From contig NC_057796.1 of assembly GCF_018294505.1 (NCBI RefSeq), positions 194,508,027-194,572,026 on the forward strand: 64,000 nucleotides of DNA, given 5' to 3'. Source of the stretch: Triticum aestivum. Lineage: Eukaryota > Streptophyta > Magnoliopsida > Poales > Poaceae. Below are positions 33,685 to 46,030 of the stretch, one piece after another; position 1 is the first letter of the stretch, and every line of letters begins with the position of its first letter. The translations under genes and the position numbers were made by a program. The notes beneath the pieces were generated by a model that made no database searches, was not told the origin of the DNA, and saw only the letters and a list, made by a program, of their open reading frames with translations.

Positions 33685-34929
33685 TGAAGGAAATATGCCC
33701 TGGAGGCCATAATAAAGTTGTTATTTTATATTTCCTTATATCATGATAAATGTTTATTATTCATGCTAGAATTGTATTAAACCGGAAACATGATACATGT
33801 GTGGATACATAGACAAAACACCGTGTCCCTAGTAAGCCTCTACTAGACTAGCTCGTTAATCAAAGATGGTTAAGTTTCCTAACCATAGACATGTGTTGTC
33901 ATTTCATGAACGGGATCACATCATTAAGAGAATGATGTGATGGACAAGACCCATCTGTTAGCATAGCATATTGATCGTTCAGTTTTATTGTAATTCTTTC
34001 TTCATGACATATACATATTCCTTTGACTATGAGATTATGCAACTCCCGGATACCGAAGGAATACCTTGTGTGCTATCAAATGTCACAACGTAACTGGGTC
34101 ATTATAAAGATGCTCTAAAGGTATCTCCAAAGGTGTTTGTTGCGTTGGCATAGATCGAGATTAGGATTTGTCACTCCGAGTATCGGAGAGGTATCTCTGG
34201 GCCCTCTCGGTAATACACATCATAATAAGCCTTGCAAGCAATGTGACTAATGAGTTAGTTGCGGGATGATGTATTACGGAACGAGTAAAGAGACTTGCCG
34301 GTAATGAGATTGAACTGGGTATGAAGATACCGACGATCGAATCTCGGGCAAGTAACATACCGATGACAAAGGGAATAGCGTATGTTGTCATTACGGTATG
34401 ACCGATAAAGATCTTTGTAGAATATGTAGGAGCCAATATGAGCATCCAGGTTCCCCTGTTGGTTATTGACCGGAGAGGTGTCTTGGTCATGTCTACATAG
34501 TTCTTGAACCCGTTGGGTCCGCACGCTTAACGTTCGATGACAATTTGTTATTATATGAGTTATGTGATTTGGTGACCGAATGTTGTTCGAAGTCCCGGAT
34601 GAGATCACGGACATGACGAGGAGTCTTGAAATGGTAGAGAGGTAAAGATTGATACATAGGACGAGTGTATTCGGACACCGGAAGTGTTCCGGGAAGCACC
34701 GGGTACTTATCGGGTCACCGGAAGGGGTTCCGGGCACCCCCGGCAAAAGATATGGGCCTTATGGGCCAAGAGGGGAAACACACCAGCCACAAAGGGGCTG
34801 GTGCCCCCCCCCCATATGGGCTGGCCATATTGAATAAGGAAAGGGGAAGGAGGAAAGGAAAAAGGGAATAGGATTCCCCCTTCTTGGGGCGCCCCCTTGG
34901 CTGCCTCTCCTCCCCTCCAACCTATATAT
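33685..34929 (+). repeat. Right LTR of copia A, first part
   Basis: It starts TGAAGGAAATATGCCCTGGA after the polypurine tract AAGTGGGAGAC and matches the left LTR up to its TATA box. There element B has inserted. A block of about 80 bases present in the left LTR (28050-28130) is missing here near 34885. The LTR resumes at 52380. Confidence 0.88.
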
Positions 34930-36655
34930 TGAAGGAAATATGCCCTAGAGGCAATAGTAAAGTTGTTATTTATATTTCCTTATATCATGATAAATGTTTA
35001 TTATTCATGCTAGAATTGTATTAACCGGAAACATAATACATGTGTGAATACATAGACAAATAGAGTGTCACTAGTATGCCTCTACTTGACTAGCTCGTTG
35101 AATGAAAGATGGTTAAGTTTCCTAGCCATAGACATGAGTTGTCATTTGATTAACGGGATCACATCATTAGTGAATGATGTGATTGACTTGACCCATTCCG
35201 TTAGCTTAGCACTTGATCGTTTAGTATATTGCTATTGCTTTCTTCATGACTTATACATGTTCCTATGACTATGAGATTATGCAACTCCCGAATACCGGAG
35301 GAACACTTTGTGTGCTACCAAATGTCACAATGCAACTGGGTGATTATAAAGGTGCTCTACATGTGTCTCCGATGGCACTTGTTGAGTTGGCATAGATCAA
35401 GATTAGGATTTGTCACTCCGATTGTCGGAGAGGTATCTCTGGGCCCTCTCGGTAATGCACATCACTATAAGCCTTGCAAGCAATGTGACTAATGAGTTAG
35501 TTGCGGCATGATGCATTATGGAACGAGTAAAGAGACTTGCCGGTAACGAGATTGAGCTAGGTATTAAGATACCGACGATCGTATCTCGGGTAAGTAACAT
35601 ACCGATGACAAGGCGAACAACGTATGTTGTTATGCGGTTTGACCGATAAAGATCTTCATAGAATATGTAGGAACCAATATGAGCATCCAGGTTCCGCTAT
35701 TGGTTATTGACCGGAGACGTGTCTCGGTCATGTCTACATAGTTCTCGAACCCGTAGGGTCCGCACGCTTAAAGTTCTGTGATGATCGGGATTATGAGTTT
35801 TTATTTTGATGTACCGAAGGTAGTTCGGAGTCCCGGATATGATCACGGACATGACGAGGAGTCTCGTAATGGTCGAGACATAAAGATCGATATATTGGAC
35901 GACTATGTTCGGACACCGGAAGTGTTTCGGGCATATACCGGAGTACCGGGGGGTTACCGGAACCCCCCGGGGAGTATATTGGGCCTAATGGGCCTTGGTG
36001 GGAGAAGAGGAGGGGCGGCCAGGGCAGCCGCGCGCCCCCTCCCCCTCTAGTCCGAATTGGACAAGGAGGGGGCGGCGCCCCCCTTTTTCCTTCTCTTCCT
36101 CTCTCCCTTCCTTCCCTTCTCCTACTCCTACTAGGAAAGGAGGAGTCCTACTCCCGGTGGGAGTAGGACTCCCCCCTTGGCGCACCCTCCTCCTGGCTGG
36201 CCGCCTCCCCCTGGCTCCTTTATATACGGGGGCAGGGGGCACCCCAAGACACAACAATTGATCATTGATCTCTTAGTCGTGTGCGGTGCCCCCCTCCACC
36301 ATAATCCACCTCGGTAATATCGTAGTGGTGCTTAGGCGAAGCCCTGCGTCGGTAGCATCATCATCACTGTCACCACGCCGTCGTGCTGACGAAGCTCTTC
36401 CTGGAAGCTCTATTGGATCGTGAGTTTGCGGGACGTCACCGAGCTGAACGTGTGCTGAACGCGGAGGTGCCGTACGTTCGGTGCTGAGGATCGGTCGATT
36501 GTGAACACGTACGACTACATCAACCGCGTTTTTATAACGCTTCCGCATACGGTCTACGAGGGTACGTAGACGACACTCTCCCCTCTCGTTGCTATGCATC
36601 ACCATGATCTTGCGTGTGCGTAGAATTTTTTTTAAAATTACTACGTTCCCCAACA
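34930..36655 (+). repeat. Left LTR of copia B
   Basis: 1726 bases, TGAAGG...CCCCAACA. Near 36220 it has the promoter TTTATATACGG, and at 36120-36170 an inverted repeat AGGAGTCCTACTCCC/GGGAGTAGGACTCC. Confidence 0.9.
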
Positions 36656-36656
36656 G

Positions 36657-36672
36657 TGGCATCCGAGCCAGG
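36657..36672 (+). other. Primer binding site of copia B
   Basis: TGGCATCCGAGCCAGG follows the LTR after one G. It is complementary to initiator-Met tRNA with two differences. Confidence 0.75.
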
Positions 36673-37918
36673 TTTATGCGTAGATGTTATATGCATGAGT
36701 AGAACACAAGTGAGTTGTGGGCGATACAAGTCATAATGCTTACTAGCATGTCATACTTTGGTTCGGCGGTATTGTTGGATGAAGCGACCCGGACCGACAT
36801 TACGCCTACGCTTACGCGAGACTGGTTCTACCGATGTGCTTTGCACACAGGTGGCTGGCGGGTGTCAGTTTCTCCAACTTTAGTTGAACCAAGTGTGGCT
36901 ACGCCCGGTCCTTGTGAAGGTTGAAACAACACTAACTTGACGAAATATCGTTGTGGTTTGATGCGTAGGTAAGAACGGTTCTTGCTCAGCCCGTAGCAGC
37001 CACGTAAAACTTGCAACAACAAACTAGAGGACGTCTAACTTGTTTTTGCAGGGCATGTTGTGATGTGATATGGTAAGGCATGATGCTATATTTATTGTAT
37101 GAGATGATCATGTTTTGTAATGGAGTTATCGGCAACTGGCAGGAGCCATATGGTTGTCGCTTTATTGTATGCAATGCAATCACCCTGTAATTGCTTTACT
37201 TTATCACTAAGCGGTAGCGATAGTTGTAGAAGCAATAGTTGGCGAGACGACAACGATGCTACGATGGAGATCAAGGTGTCGCGCCGGTGACGATGGTGAT
37301 CATGACGGTGCTTTGGAGATGGAGATCAAAGGCACAAGATGATGATGGCCATATCATATCACTTATATTGATTGCATGTGATGTTTATCCTTTATGCATC
37401 TTATTCTGCTTTGATTGACGGTAGCATTATAAGATGATCTCTCACTAAAATTTCAAGGTACAAGTGTTCTCCCTGAGTATGCACCGTTGCCAAAGTTCGT
37501 CGTGCCGAGACAACACGTGATGATCGGGTGTGATAAGCTCAACGTTCTTATACAACGGGTGCAAGCCAGTTTTGCACATGCAGAATACTCGGGTTAAACT
37601 TGACGAGCCTAGCATATGCAGATATGGCCTCGGAACACTGAGACCGAAAGGTCGAGCGTGAATCATATAGTAGATATGATCAACATAGTGATGTTCACCA
37701 TTGAAAACTACTCCATCTCACGTGATGATCGGACATGGTTTAGTTGATATGGATCACGTGATCACTTAGATGATTAGAGGGATGTCTATCTAAGTGGGAG
37801 TTCTTAAGTAATATGATTAATTGAACTTTAATTTATCATAAACTTAGTCCTGGTAGTATTAGCATATCTATGTTGTAGATCAATAGCTCGCGTTTAGCTC
37901 CCCTGTTTTATTTTTGAT

Positions 37919-40900
37919 ATGTTCCTAGAGAAAACTAAGTTGAAAGATGTTAGTAGCAATGATGCGGATTGGATCCATGATCTGAGGATTATCCTCATTG
38001 CTGCACAGAAGAATTATGTCCTTGATGCACCGCTAGGTGACAGACCGATTGCAGGAGCAAATGCAGACGTTATGAACATTTGGCAAGCTCGATATGATGA
38101 CTACTTGATATTTTAGTACACCATGTTTTATGCCTTAGACTCGGGGCTTCAAAGACGTTTTGAAACGCCACGGAGCATATGAGATGTTCCAAGAGTTGAA
38201 ATTAGTATTTCAGACTCATGCCCATGTCGAAAGGTATGAGACCTTTGACAAGTACTTTGCCTACAAGATGGAGGAGAATAGCTCAGCTAGTGAGCATGTG
38301 CTCAGAATGTCTGAGTACTACAATCACTTGAATCAAGTGGGAGTTAATCTTCCAGATAAGACAGTGTTTGACAGAGTTCTCTAGTCACTATCACCAAGTT
38401 ACTAGAACTTCGTGATGAACTATAATATGCAAGGGATAACAGAAACGATTCCCAAGCTCTTCGTGATGCTGAAAATCGACGAAGGTAGAAATCAAGAAAA
38501 GCATCAAGTGTTGATGGTTGACAAGACCACTAGTTTCAAGAAAAGGGCAAAGGGAAGAAGGGGAACTTCAAAAGAACGGCAAGCAAGTTGCTGCTCCCGT
38601 GAAGAAGCCCAAGCTAGACCCAAGCCTGAAACTGAGTGCTTCTACTGCAAAGGAAATGGTCACTGGAAGTGGAACTGCCCTAGATACTTGGCGGATAAGA
38701 AGGATGGCAAAGTGAACAAAGGTATATTGGATATACATGTTATTGATGTGTACTTTACTAGTGTTTATAGCAACCCCTCGGCAGTTGATGCTGGTTCAGT
38801 TGCTGAGAGTAGTAACTCGAAACGAGAGTTGCAGAATGAATAGAAACTAGTTAAGGGCGAGGTGACGATGTGTGTTGGAAGTAGTTCCAATATTGATATG
38901 ATCATCATCACACACTCCCTATACTTTCGGGATTAGTGTTGAACCTAAATAAGTGTTATTTGGTGTTTGCGTTGAGCATGAATATGTTTTGATCTTGTTT
39001 ATTGCAATACGGTTATTCATTTAAGTTAGAGAATAATTGTTGTTCTGTTTACATGAATAAAACCTTCTATGGTTATACACCCAATGAAAATGGTTTGTTG
39101 GATCTCGATCGTAGTGATACACATATTCATAATATTGAAGCCAAAAGATGCAAAGTTAATAATGATAGTGCAACTTATTTGTAGCACTGCCGTTTAGGTC
39201 ATATTGGTGTAAAGCGCATGAAGAAACTCCATGTTGATGGGATTTTGGAATCACTAGATTATGAATCACTTGATGCTTGCGAACCATGCCTTATGGGCAA
39301 GATGACTAAGACTCCGTTCTCCGGAACAATGGAGCGAGCAACATACTTGTTGGAAATAATACATACTGATGTATGCAGTCCGATGAGTGTTGAGGCTCGC
39401 GGCAGGTATCATTATTTTTTGACCTTCACAGATGATTTGAGCAGATATGGGTATATCTACTTGATGAAACATAAATCTGAAACATTTGAAAAGTTCAAAT
39501 AAATTCAGAGTGAAGTGGAAAATCATCGTAACAAGAAAATTTCTACGATCTGATCGTGGAGGAGAATATTTGAGTTACGAGTTTGGTCTTCATTTGAAAC
39601 AATGCGGAATAGTTTCGCAACTCACGCCACCTGGAACACCACGGCATAATGGTGTGTCCGAACATCGTAACCGTACTTTATTAGATATGGTGCAATCTAT
39701 GATTTCTCTTACCAATTTACCACTATCGTTTTGGGGTTGTGCATTAGAGACAGCTGCATTCACGTTAAATAGGGCACCATCTAAATCCGTTGAGACGACA
39801 CCTTATGAACTGTGGTTTGGCAAGAAACCAAAGTTGTCGTTTCTTAAAGTTTGGGGTTGCGATGCTTATGAGAAAAAGTTTCATCCTGATAAGCTCAAAC
39901 CCAAATCGGAGAAATGTGTCTTCATAGGATACCCAAAGGAGACAGTTGGGTACACCTTCTATCACAGATCTGAAGGCAAGACATTCGTTGCTAAGAATGG
40001 ATCCTTTCTAGAGAAGGAGTTTCTCTCGAAAGAAGTGAGTGGGAGGAAAGTAGAACTTGATGAGGTAACTGTACCTGCTCCCTTATTGGAAAGTAGTTCA
40101 TCACAGAAATCTGTTCCTGTGACTCCTACACCAATTAGTGAGGAAGCTAATGATGATGATCATGTAACTTCAGATCAAGTTACTACCGAACCTCGTAGGT
40201 CAACCAGAGTGAGATCCGCACCAGAATGGTACGGTAATCCTGTTCTGGAGGTCATGTTACTTGACCATGACGAACCTATGAACTATGAGGAAGCGATGAT
40301 GAGCCCAGATTCCGCGAAATGGCTTGAGGCCATGAAATCTGAGATGGGATCCATGTATGAGAACAAAGTGTGGACTTTGGTTTACTTGCCCGATGATCGG
40401 CAAGCCATAGAAAATAAATGTATCTTCAAGAGGAAGACGGATGCTGATAGTAGTGTTACTATCTACAAAGATAGACTTGTCGAAAAAGGTTTTGACAAAG
40501 TTCAAGGTGTTGACTACGATGAGATTTTCTCACTCGTAGCGATGCTTAAGTCTGTCCAAATCATGTTAGCAAATTGCCACATTTTATGAAATCTGGCAAA
40601 TGGATGTCAAAACTACATTCCTTAATGGGTTTCTTAAAGAAGAGTTGTATATGATGCAACCAGAAGGTTTTGTCGATCCTAAAGGTGCTAACAAAATGTG
40701 CAAGCTCCAGCGATCCATCTATGGACTGGTGCAAGCATCTCGGAGTTGGAATATACGCTTTGATGAGTTGATCAAAGCATATAGTTTTATACAGACTTGC
40801 GGTGAAGTCTGTATTTACAAGAAAGTGAGTGGGAGCACAACAGCATTTCTGATGAATATATGTGAATGACATATTGTTGACCGAAAATAATGTAGAATTT

Positions 40901-41480
40901 TCTGGAAAGCATAAAGGAGTTTTTGAAAGGAGTTTTTCAAAGAAAGACCTCGGTGAAGCTGCTTACGTATTGAGCATCAAGATCTTTAGAGATAGATCAA
41001 GATGCTTGATAAGTTTTTTCAATGAGTACATACCTTGACAAGATTTTGAAGTAGTTCAAAATGGAACAGTCAAACAAAGAGTTCTTGCCTGTGTTACAAG
41101 GTGTGAAATTGGGTAAGACTCAAAGCCCGACCACGGCAGAAGATAGAAAGAGAATGAAAGTCATTCCCTATGCCTCAGGTTCTATAAAGTATGCCATGAT
41201 GTGTACCAGATCTATTGTATACCCTACACTGAGTTTGGCAAGGGAGTACAATAGTGATCTAGGAGTAGATCACTGAACAGCGGTCAAAATTATCCTTAGT
41301 GGAATAAGGATATGTTTCTCGATTATGGAGGTGACAAAAGGTTCGTCGTAAAGGGTTACGTCGATGCAAGTTTTGACACAGATCCAGATGACTCTAAGTC
41401 TCAATCTGGATACATATTGAAAGTGGGAGCAATTAGCTAAAGTAGCTCCGTGCAGAGCATTGTAGACATAGAAATTTGCA
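37919..41480 (+). pseudogene. Gag-pol of copia B, disabled
   Basis: Gag opens at ATG 37919 (MFLEKTKLKD) and keeps IWQARYDDYL, then a stop at about 38114. The zinc knuckle CFYCKGNGHWKWNC at about 38640 is intact, unlike in A. Integrase is split between 39218-39502 and 39486-40589; a deletion near 39540 removes several bases before RSDRGGEYLS. Reverse transcriptase starts near 40290; the catalytic block is damaged: the YVDD motif seen in A has become NICE* (40850-40870). Frameshifts at 40580 and 40870 and a degraded RNase H complete the picture. This copy cannot encode its own replication. Confidence 0.9.
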
Positions 41481-41736
41481 AAATACATACGGATCTGAAT
41501 TTGGCAGACCCGTTGACTAAACTTCTCTCACAAGCAAAACATGATCACACCTTAGTACTCTTTGGGTGTTAATCACATGGCGATGTGAACTAGATTACTG
41601 ACTCTAGTAGACCCTTTGAGTGTTGGCCACATGGCGATGTGAACTATGGATATTAATCACATGGTGATGTGAACTATTGGTGTTAAATCACATGGCGATG
41701 TGAACTAGATTATTGACTCTAGTGCAAGTGGGAGAC

Positions 41737-42896
41737 TGAAGGAAATATGCCCTAGAGGCAATAATAAAGTTGTTATTTATATTTCCTTATATCATGATAA
41801 ATGTTTATTATTCATGCTACAATTGTATTAACCGGACACTTAGTACATGTGTGAATATATAGACAAACAGAGTGTCACTAGTATGCCTCTACTTAACTAG
41901 CTCGTTGAATCAAAGATGGTTAAGTTTCCTAGCCATAGACATGAGTTGTCATTTGATTAACGGGATCACATCATTAGAGAATGATGTGATTGACTTGACC
42001 CATTCCGTTAGCTTAGCACTTGATCGTTTAGTATATTGCTATTGCTTTCTTCATGACTTATACATGTTCCTATGACTATGAGATTATGCAACTCCCGAAT
42101 ACCGGAGGAACACTTTGTGTGCTACCAAACGTCACAACGTAACTGGGTGATTATAAAGGTGCTCTACAGGTGTCTCTGATGGTACTTGTTGAGTTGGCAT
42201 AGATCAAGATTAGCTTTTGTCACTCTGATTGTCAGAGAGGTATCTCTGGGCCCTCTCGGTAACGCACATCACTATAAGCCTTGCAAGCAATGTGACTAAT
42301 GAGTTAGTTGCGTGATGATGCATTACGGAACGAGTAAAGAGACTTGTCGTTAACGAGATTGAGCTAGGTATTAAGATACCGACGATCGAATCTCGAGTAA
42401 GTAACATACCGATGACAAAGGGAACAACGTATGTTGTTATGCGGTTTAATCGATAAAGATCTTCGTAGAATATGTCGAAACCAATATGAGCATCCAGGTT
42501 CCGCTATTGGTTATTGACCGGAGACGTGTCTCGGTCATGTCTACATAGTTCTCGAACCCGTAGGGTCCGCACGCTTAAAGTTCTATGATGATCGTTATTA
42601 TGAGTTTTTGTTTTGATGTACGAAGGTAGTTCGGAGTCCCGGATATGATCACGGACATGACGACGAGTCTCGAAATGGTCGAGACGTAAAGATCGATATA
42701 TTGGACGACTATGTTCGGACACCGGAAGTGTTTCGGGAGGTTTCGGGCATATACCGGAGTACCGGGGGGTTACCGGAACCCCCCGGGGAGTATATTGGGC
42801 CTAATGGGCCTTGGTGGGAGAAGAGGAGGGGCGGCCAGGGCAGCCGCGCGCCCACTCCCCCTCTAGTCTGAATTGGACAAGGAGGGGGGCGGCGCC
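41737..42896 (+). repeat. Right LTR of copia B, first part
   Basis: It starts after a purine tract (AAGTGGGAGAC) and runs to GGGGCGGCGCC, where gypsy C is inserted. An internal 9-base GGAGGTTTCGGG-type extra copy at 42736 distinguishes it from the left LTR. It resumes at 51792. Confidence 0.88.
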
Positions 42897-43367
42897 TGTC
42901 GGTGTCAAAACCGGCGGATCTCGGATAGGGGGTCCCGAACTGTGCGTCTAAGGCGGATGGTAACAGGAGGTGGGGGACACAATGTTTACCCAGGTTCGGG
43001 CCCTCTCGATGGAGGTAATACCCCACTTCCTACTTGATTGATCTTGATGATATGAGTATTACAAGAGTTGATCTACCACGAGATCGTAGAGGCTAAACCC
43101 TAGATGCTAGCCTATGATTATCATTGTTCTTGTCCTACGGACTAAACCCTCCGGTTTATATAGACACCGGAGGGGGCTAGGGTTACACAGAGTCGGTTAC
43201 AAGGGAGGAGATCTACATATCCGAACTGCCAAGCTTCCCTTCCACGCAAAGGAGAGTCTCACCCGGACACGGGACGAAGTCTTCAATCTTGTATCTTCAT
43301 AGTCCAGCAGTCCGGCCAAAGTATATAGTCCGACTATCCGAGGACCCCCTAATCCAGGACTCCCTCA
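42897..43367 (-). repeat. 3' LTR of element C
   Basis: 471 bases, read on the minus strand from TGAGGGAGTCCTGG to ACACCGACA. The bases just outside it (43368-43380) give the minus-strand purine tract AGGGGCTAC, the plus-strand primer site. A 9-base inverted repeat surrounds its TATA box (43147-43174). Confidence 0.92.
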
Positions 43368-43906
43368 GTAGCCCCTGAACCAGGCTTCAATGACGATGAG
43401 TCCGGCGTGTAGATTGTCTTCGGCATTGCAAGGCGGGTTCCTCCTCCGAATACTCCATAGAAGATTTTGAACACAAGGATCGTGTCCGGCTCTGCAAAAC
43501 AAATTCCACATGCCACCGTAGAGAGTATAATACTCCACAAATCGAATCTGCTGACAACTTTTCATGACGTGACATCCTGCCGTGATTCGGTTATTATGAA
43601 CCGTTTTTCCCAGCCTGCCACTGCACGTGTTGCGAGGCGGTTTTATTGGCACGTCTTGTCGAAGTAGAGATCGTGTCCCCTTATCACGGGATTCTCATCA
43701 ATACGGGTGTGGGTAACCCAATCATGCTTGTTAGTACGACTCCTCGATTAGGCAAGTTCCAAACGGCTACGCGGAGGACGCTTGATATTCGCCCTCTTTA
43801 TAAAGGGGCCAAGGCCTGTCCTTTTCTTCTCGCGCTCGATCCTTCCCTTCCCCCACCTTGAGTTCCAACACCCAAGGCTCAGGCTAAGTGCTTCGGACCT
43901 TCAATC

Positions 43907-44776
43907 ATGTCCGGATCCAACCTTCAAGGCCGGTGGATGGCCTCCTCTATCACAGAGGAGGACATCAAGAAGCTAAGAGAAGCCAGGTATCTGACCGCTG
44001 AAATCTCGCATAGGCTGCTTGCTCAAGGGCAGGTCATCCCCACTCCCGAACCCAACGAGAGTGTCGTATTTATTTCCCACTTCCTCCGAGGGCTAGGCTT
44101 TAGTCTTGATCCCTTTGTTAGAGGGCTTATGTTCTATTACGGGCTCGATTTTCACGATCTAGCTCCAGATTCTATCCTTCACATCTCGTCGTTTATCGTC
44201 GTGTGTGAGGCCTTCCTCCGCATCACCCCACACTTCGGCTTATGGCTCAAGACCTTCAATGTGAAGCCGAAGATGATCGATGGGCGACACGCAGAATGCG
44301 GAGGCGCCATAATAAGCAAAGGCGCCGATGCTCCATGGCCAAAGGGTTCCTTCCCGGAGATGTCCAACTTATGGCAGCGGGAGTGGTTTTACATCACAGC
44401 TCCCCGAAGTACTAAGTTGGTAGCTGCCCCCGCCTTCCGTTCGGGCCCCCCGCCACAAGTGGCGTCATGGGTCAACAAGGGGCTGGACTGGGGGCCAGTT
44501 AATGACGTGCTAACATTGCAAAGTCGCATCCGAGATCTCCTCAAGAGAGATGTCAGTCTTGTCAAGGTAATGCAAGTTATGCTAGTTCGTCGGGTCCTGC
44601 CATGCCAACGTCGATCTCTCCGTATGTGGGAGTTCAACCCAGAAGGACCACGAACTATTCAGCAATTCTTCGACGTGACGCTCGAAGAGATGTATGGATT
44701 GTTCTTCGGATCATGAATAAAGTGTCCGGACACCACCGAGGATGCGGGTCTCAACTGCAACCGTCCAGATACCCAC
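43907..44776 (+). pseudogene. Antisense gene of C, exon 1 (PF04195-like)
   Basis: This exon is on the strand opposite to gag. It opens with ATG 43907 and encodes about 290 codons, ending at the donor CCCAC|GTAAGT. The motifs ITEEDIKKLREARYLT, VVFISHFLRGLGF and GLMFYYGLDFHDLAPDSI are those of the plant 'putative gypsy type transposon' domain (PF04195, Transposase_28). Its function is not known. One in-frame TGA at 44714-44716 (codon 270) interrupts it 20 codons before the splice site. Exon 2 continues in phase. Upstream, at 43795-43805, TTTATAAAGG is a TATA-like motif about 105 bases before the ATG, so the gene could have its own promoter inside the element. Confidence 0.75.
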
Positions 44777-44852
44777 GTAAGTAATTCTGCGGCCGAACAT
44801 GTTGTCTTTTTATTTGTCACAACATCATTTTGAAAAAATCGCTCTTGGCCAG

Positions 44853-45229
44853 GAATGGGTAAGAAAGGCGAAGATGATCAGGTGTTCGGCCCCCCTTCCC
44901 GAAGGCTCACCGGATCCTGTACTATCCAGGATGCTTGAGCACGCACCTTATCAAGTGCCATCAGGGGAAGATGAAGGGAGGAATAAAGAAGCCGAAAGTG
45001 GGCCTCGCGCATTACTCATCGAAACCGGGGGAATTAGTGTCTCCGTGAAAGAGGATAATCGGGGAGAAGAATCTAGAATCCCCTCTCCCCAAGGAAGGAA
45101 AAGGACCGCCTTTGAAGACTTGGAAACGAGGGTTTCCAAACGAGGGAAGAAACCTTCGCCAGGGGGCCCTGCCCCGGGGGGCATCCATAACGCACAGTGC
45201 CCGCAAGGGGGACAACCCTCCACCGAGCT
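44853..45229 (+). pseudogene. Antisense gene of C, exon 2
   Basis: It starts after the acceptor CTTGGCCAG, phase 0, and ends at the donor GCT|GTGAGT after 125 codons plus two bases. The product EWVRKAKMIRCS... is followed by an acidic and then a Pro/Gly/Lys-rich stretch (RKRTAFEDLETRVSKRGKK), probably disordered with a possible nuclear import signal. No domain recognised. It is open throughout. Confidence 0.65.
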
Positions 45230-45307
45230 GTGAGTGAACAAGGAGTACTTTGGTAAATATATCCTGCTTTATCTCCGAGGACAATAACCGAGACATATAT
45301 CTTGCAG

Positions 45308-45689
45308 TCCGGCTCGTAGCCCTTCTCGACGGAGTTCGTCTTCGGGGGATCTTCTTCCGGAGATGATGGAGAGCGAAATGCCTCCCCTTGTCTCCTCGCC
45401 TCATGGGGCGGACGACCCTGAGGTGTCGTCACGGAGGATTTCTCCTGATCCGCCAAGGCCAAAAGGTAACCCTTCGGCCACCCGAAGTCCGGAGTATTCG
45501 GCTCCTAAGGAGAGCAACAGAAAGAATCCGGGACTGTCTGGTGCACAACAGGACGCACTGATGGGTCTTCTGGAGCAACCGGCTATCTCAGAGGCGCATC
45601 GTACCTTAATGGGTACGGTGGTTGAGAGGATTTCATCCGCCAAAAGTGAGTTGCATGAAGCTTTTACAAGCCTGCTAAGAGGCTTTGAG
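45308..45689 (+). pseudogene. Antisense gene of C, exon 3
   Basis: Acceptor ATCTTGCAG, donor TTTGAG|GTACGC. One base completes the last codon of exon 2, then 127 codons follow. It starts Ser/Arg-rich (PARSPSRRSSSSGD), then Pro-rich, then a helical stretch (LSGAQQDALMGLLEQPAI, VVERISSAKSELHEAF). Open throughout; no family recognised. Confidence 0.65.
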
Positions 45690-45841
45690 GTACGCAAAGT
45701 AATATATATATTTTTTGACAGTACCGCACACGCTAGGTGTGCCCTATACAGATGGTAGCCCCTGAGACTCTGGTTGCTGTCCAGAGGCGGCAAATAGAGG
45801 ATCATAGTCCCAGGTAATGATCACGCTGCTTTTATGTGCAG

Positions 45842-45956
45842 GCGGCTGATGGTCCGGTGGCTGGCCGGACTGGTGAGTTTGCCGAACTGAGGCGGCAACT
45901 TGATGCGGCAGATGCCGACATCGCGCTTGTGAACAAGCGGCTTGACGAGGCACAGG
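45842..45956 (+). pseudogene. Antisense gene of C, exon 4
   Basis: Acceptor TATGTGCAG, donor CACAGG|GTATGT. It has 38 codons plus one base. It encodes a short coiled-coil segment (FAELRRQLDAADADIALVNK) that leads into the coiled coil of exon 5. Confidence 0.65.
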
Positions 45957-46030
45957 GTATGTATTTTCGTGTGGTCAACAAATATTAAGAGGAGCATGAT
46001 GCTAGTATCTATAATATGTTGTGACTGCAG

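Noticed and set aside
34161..34746. Minus-strand ORFs of 109 and 163 codons opposite copia LTRs (also near 27333 and 35403)
   Set aside because: They lie antisense within non-coding LTR sequence and recur in every LTR copy; chance open frames.
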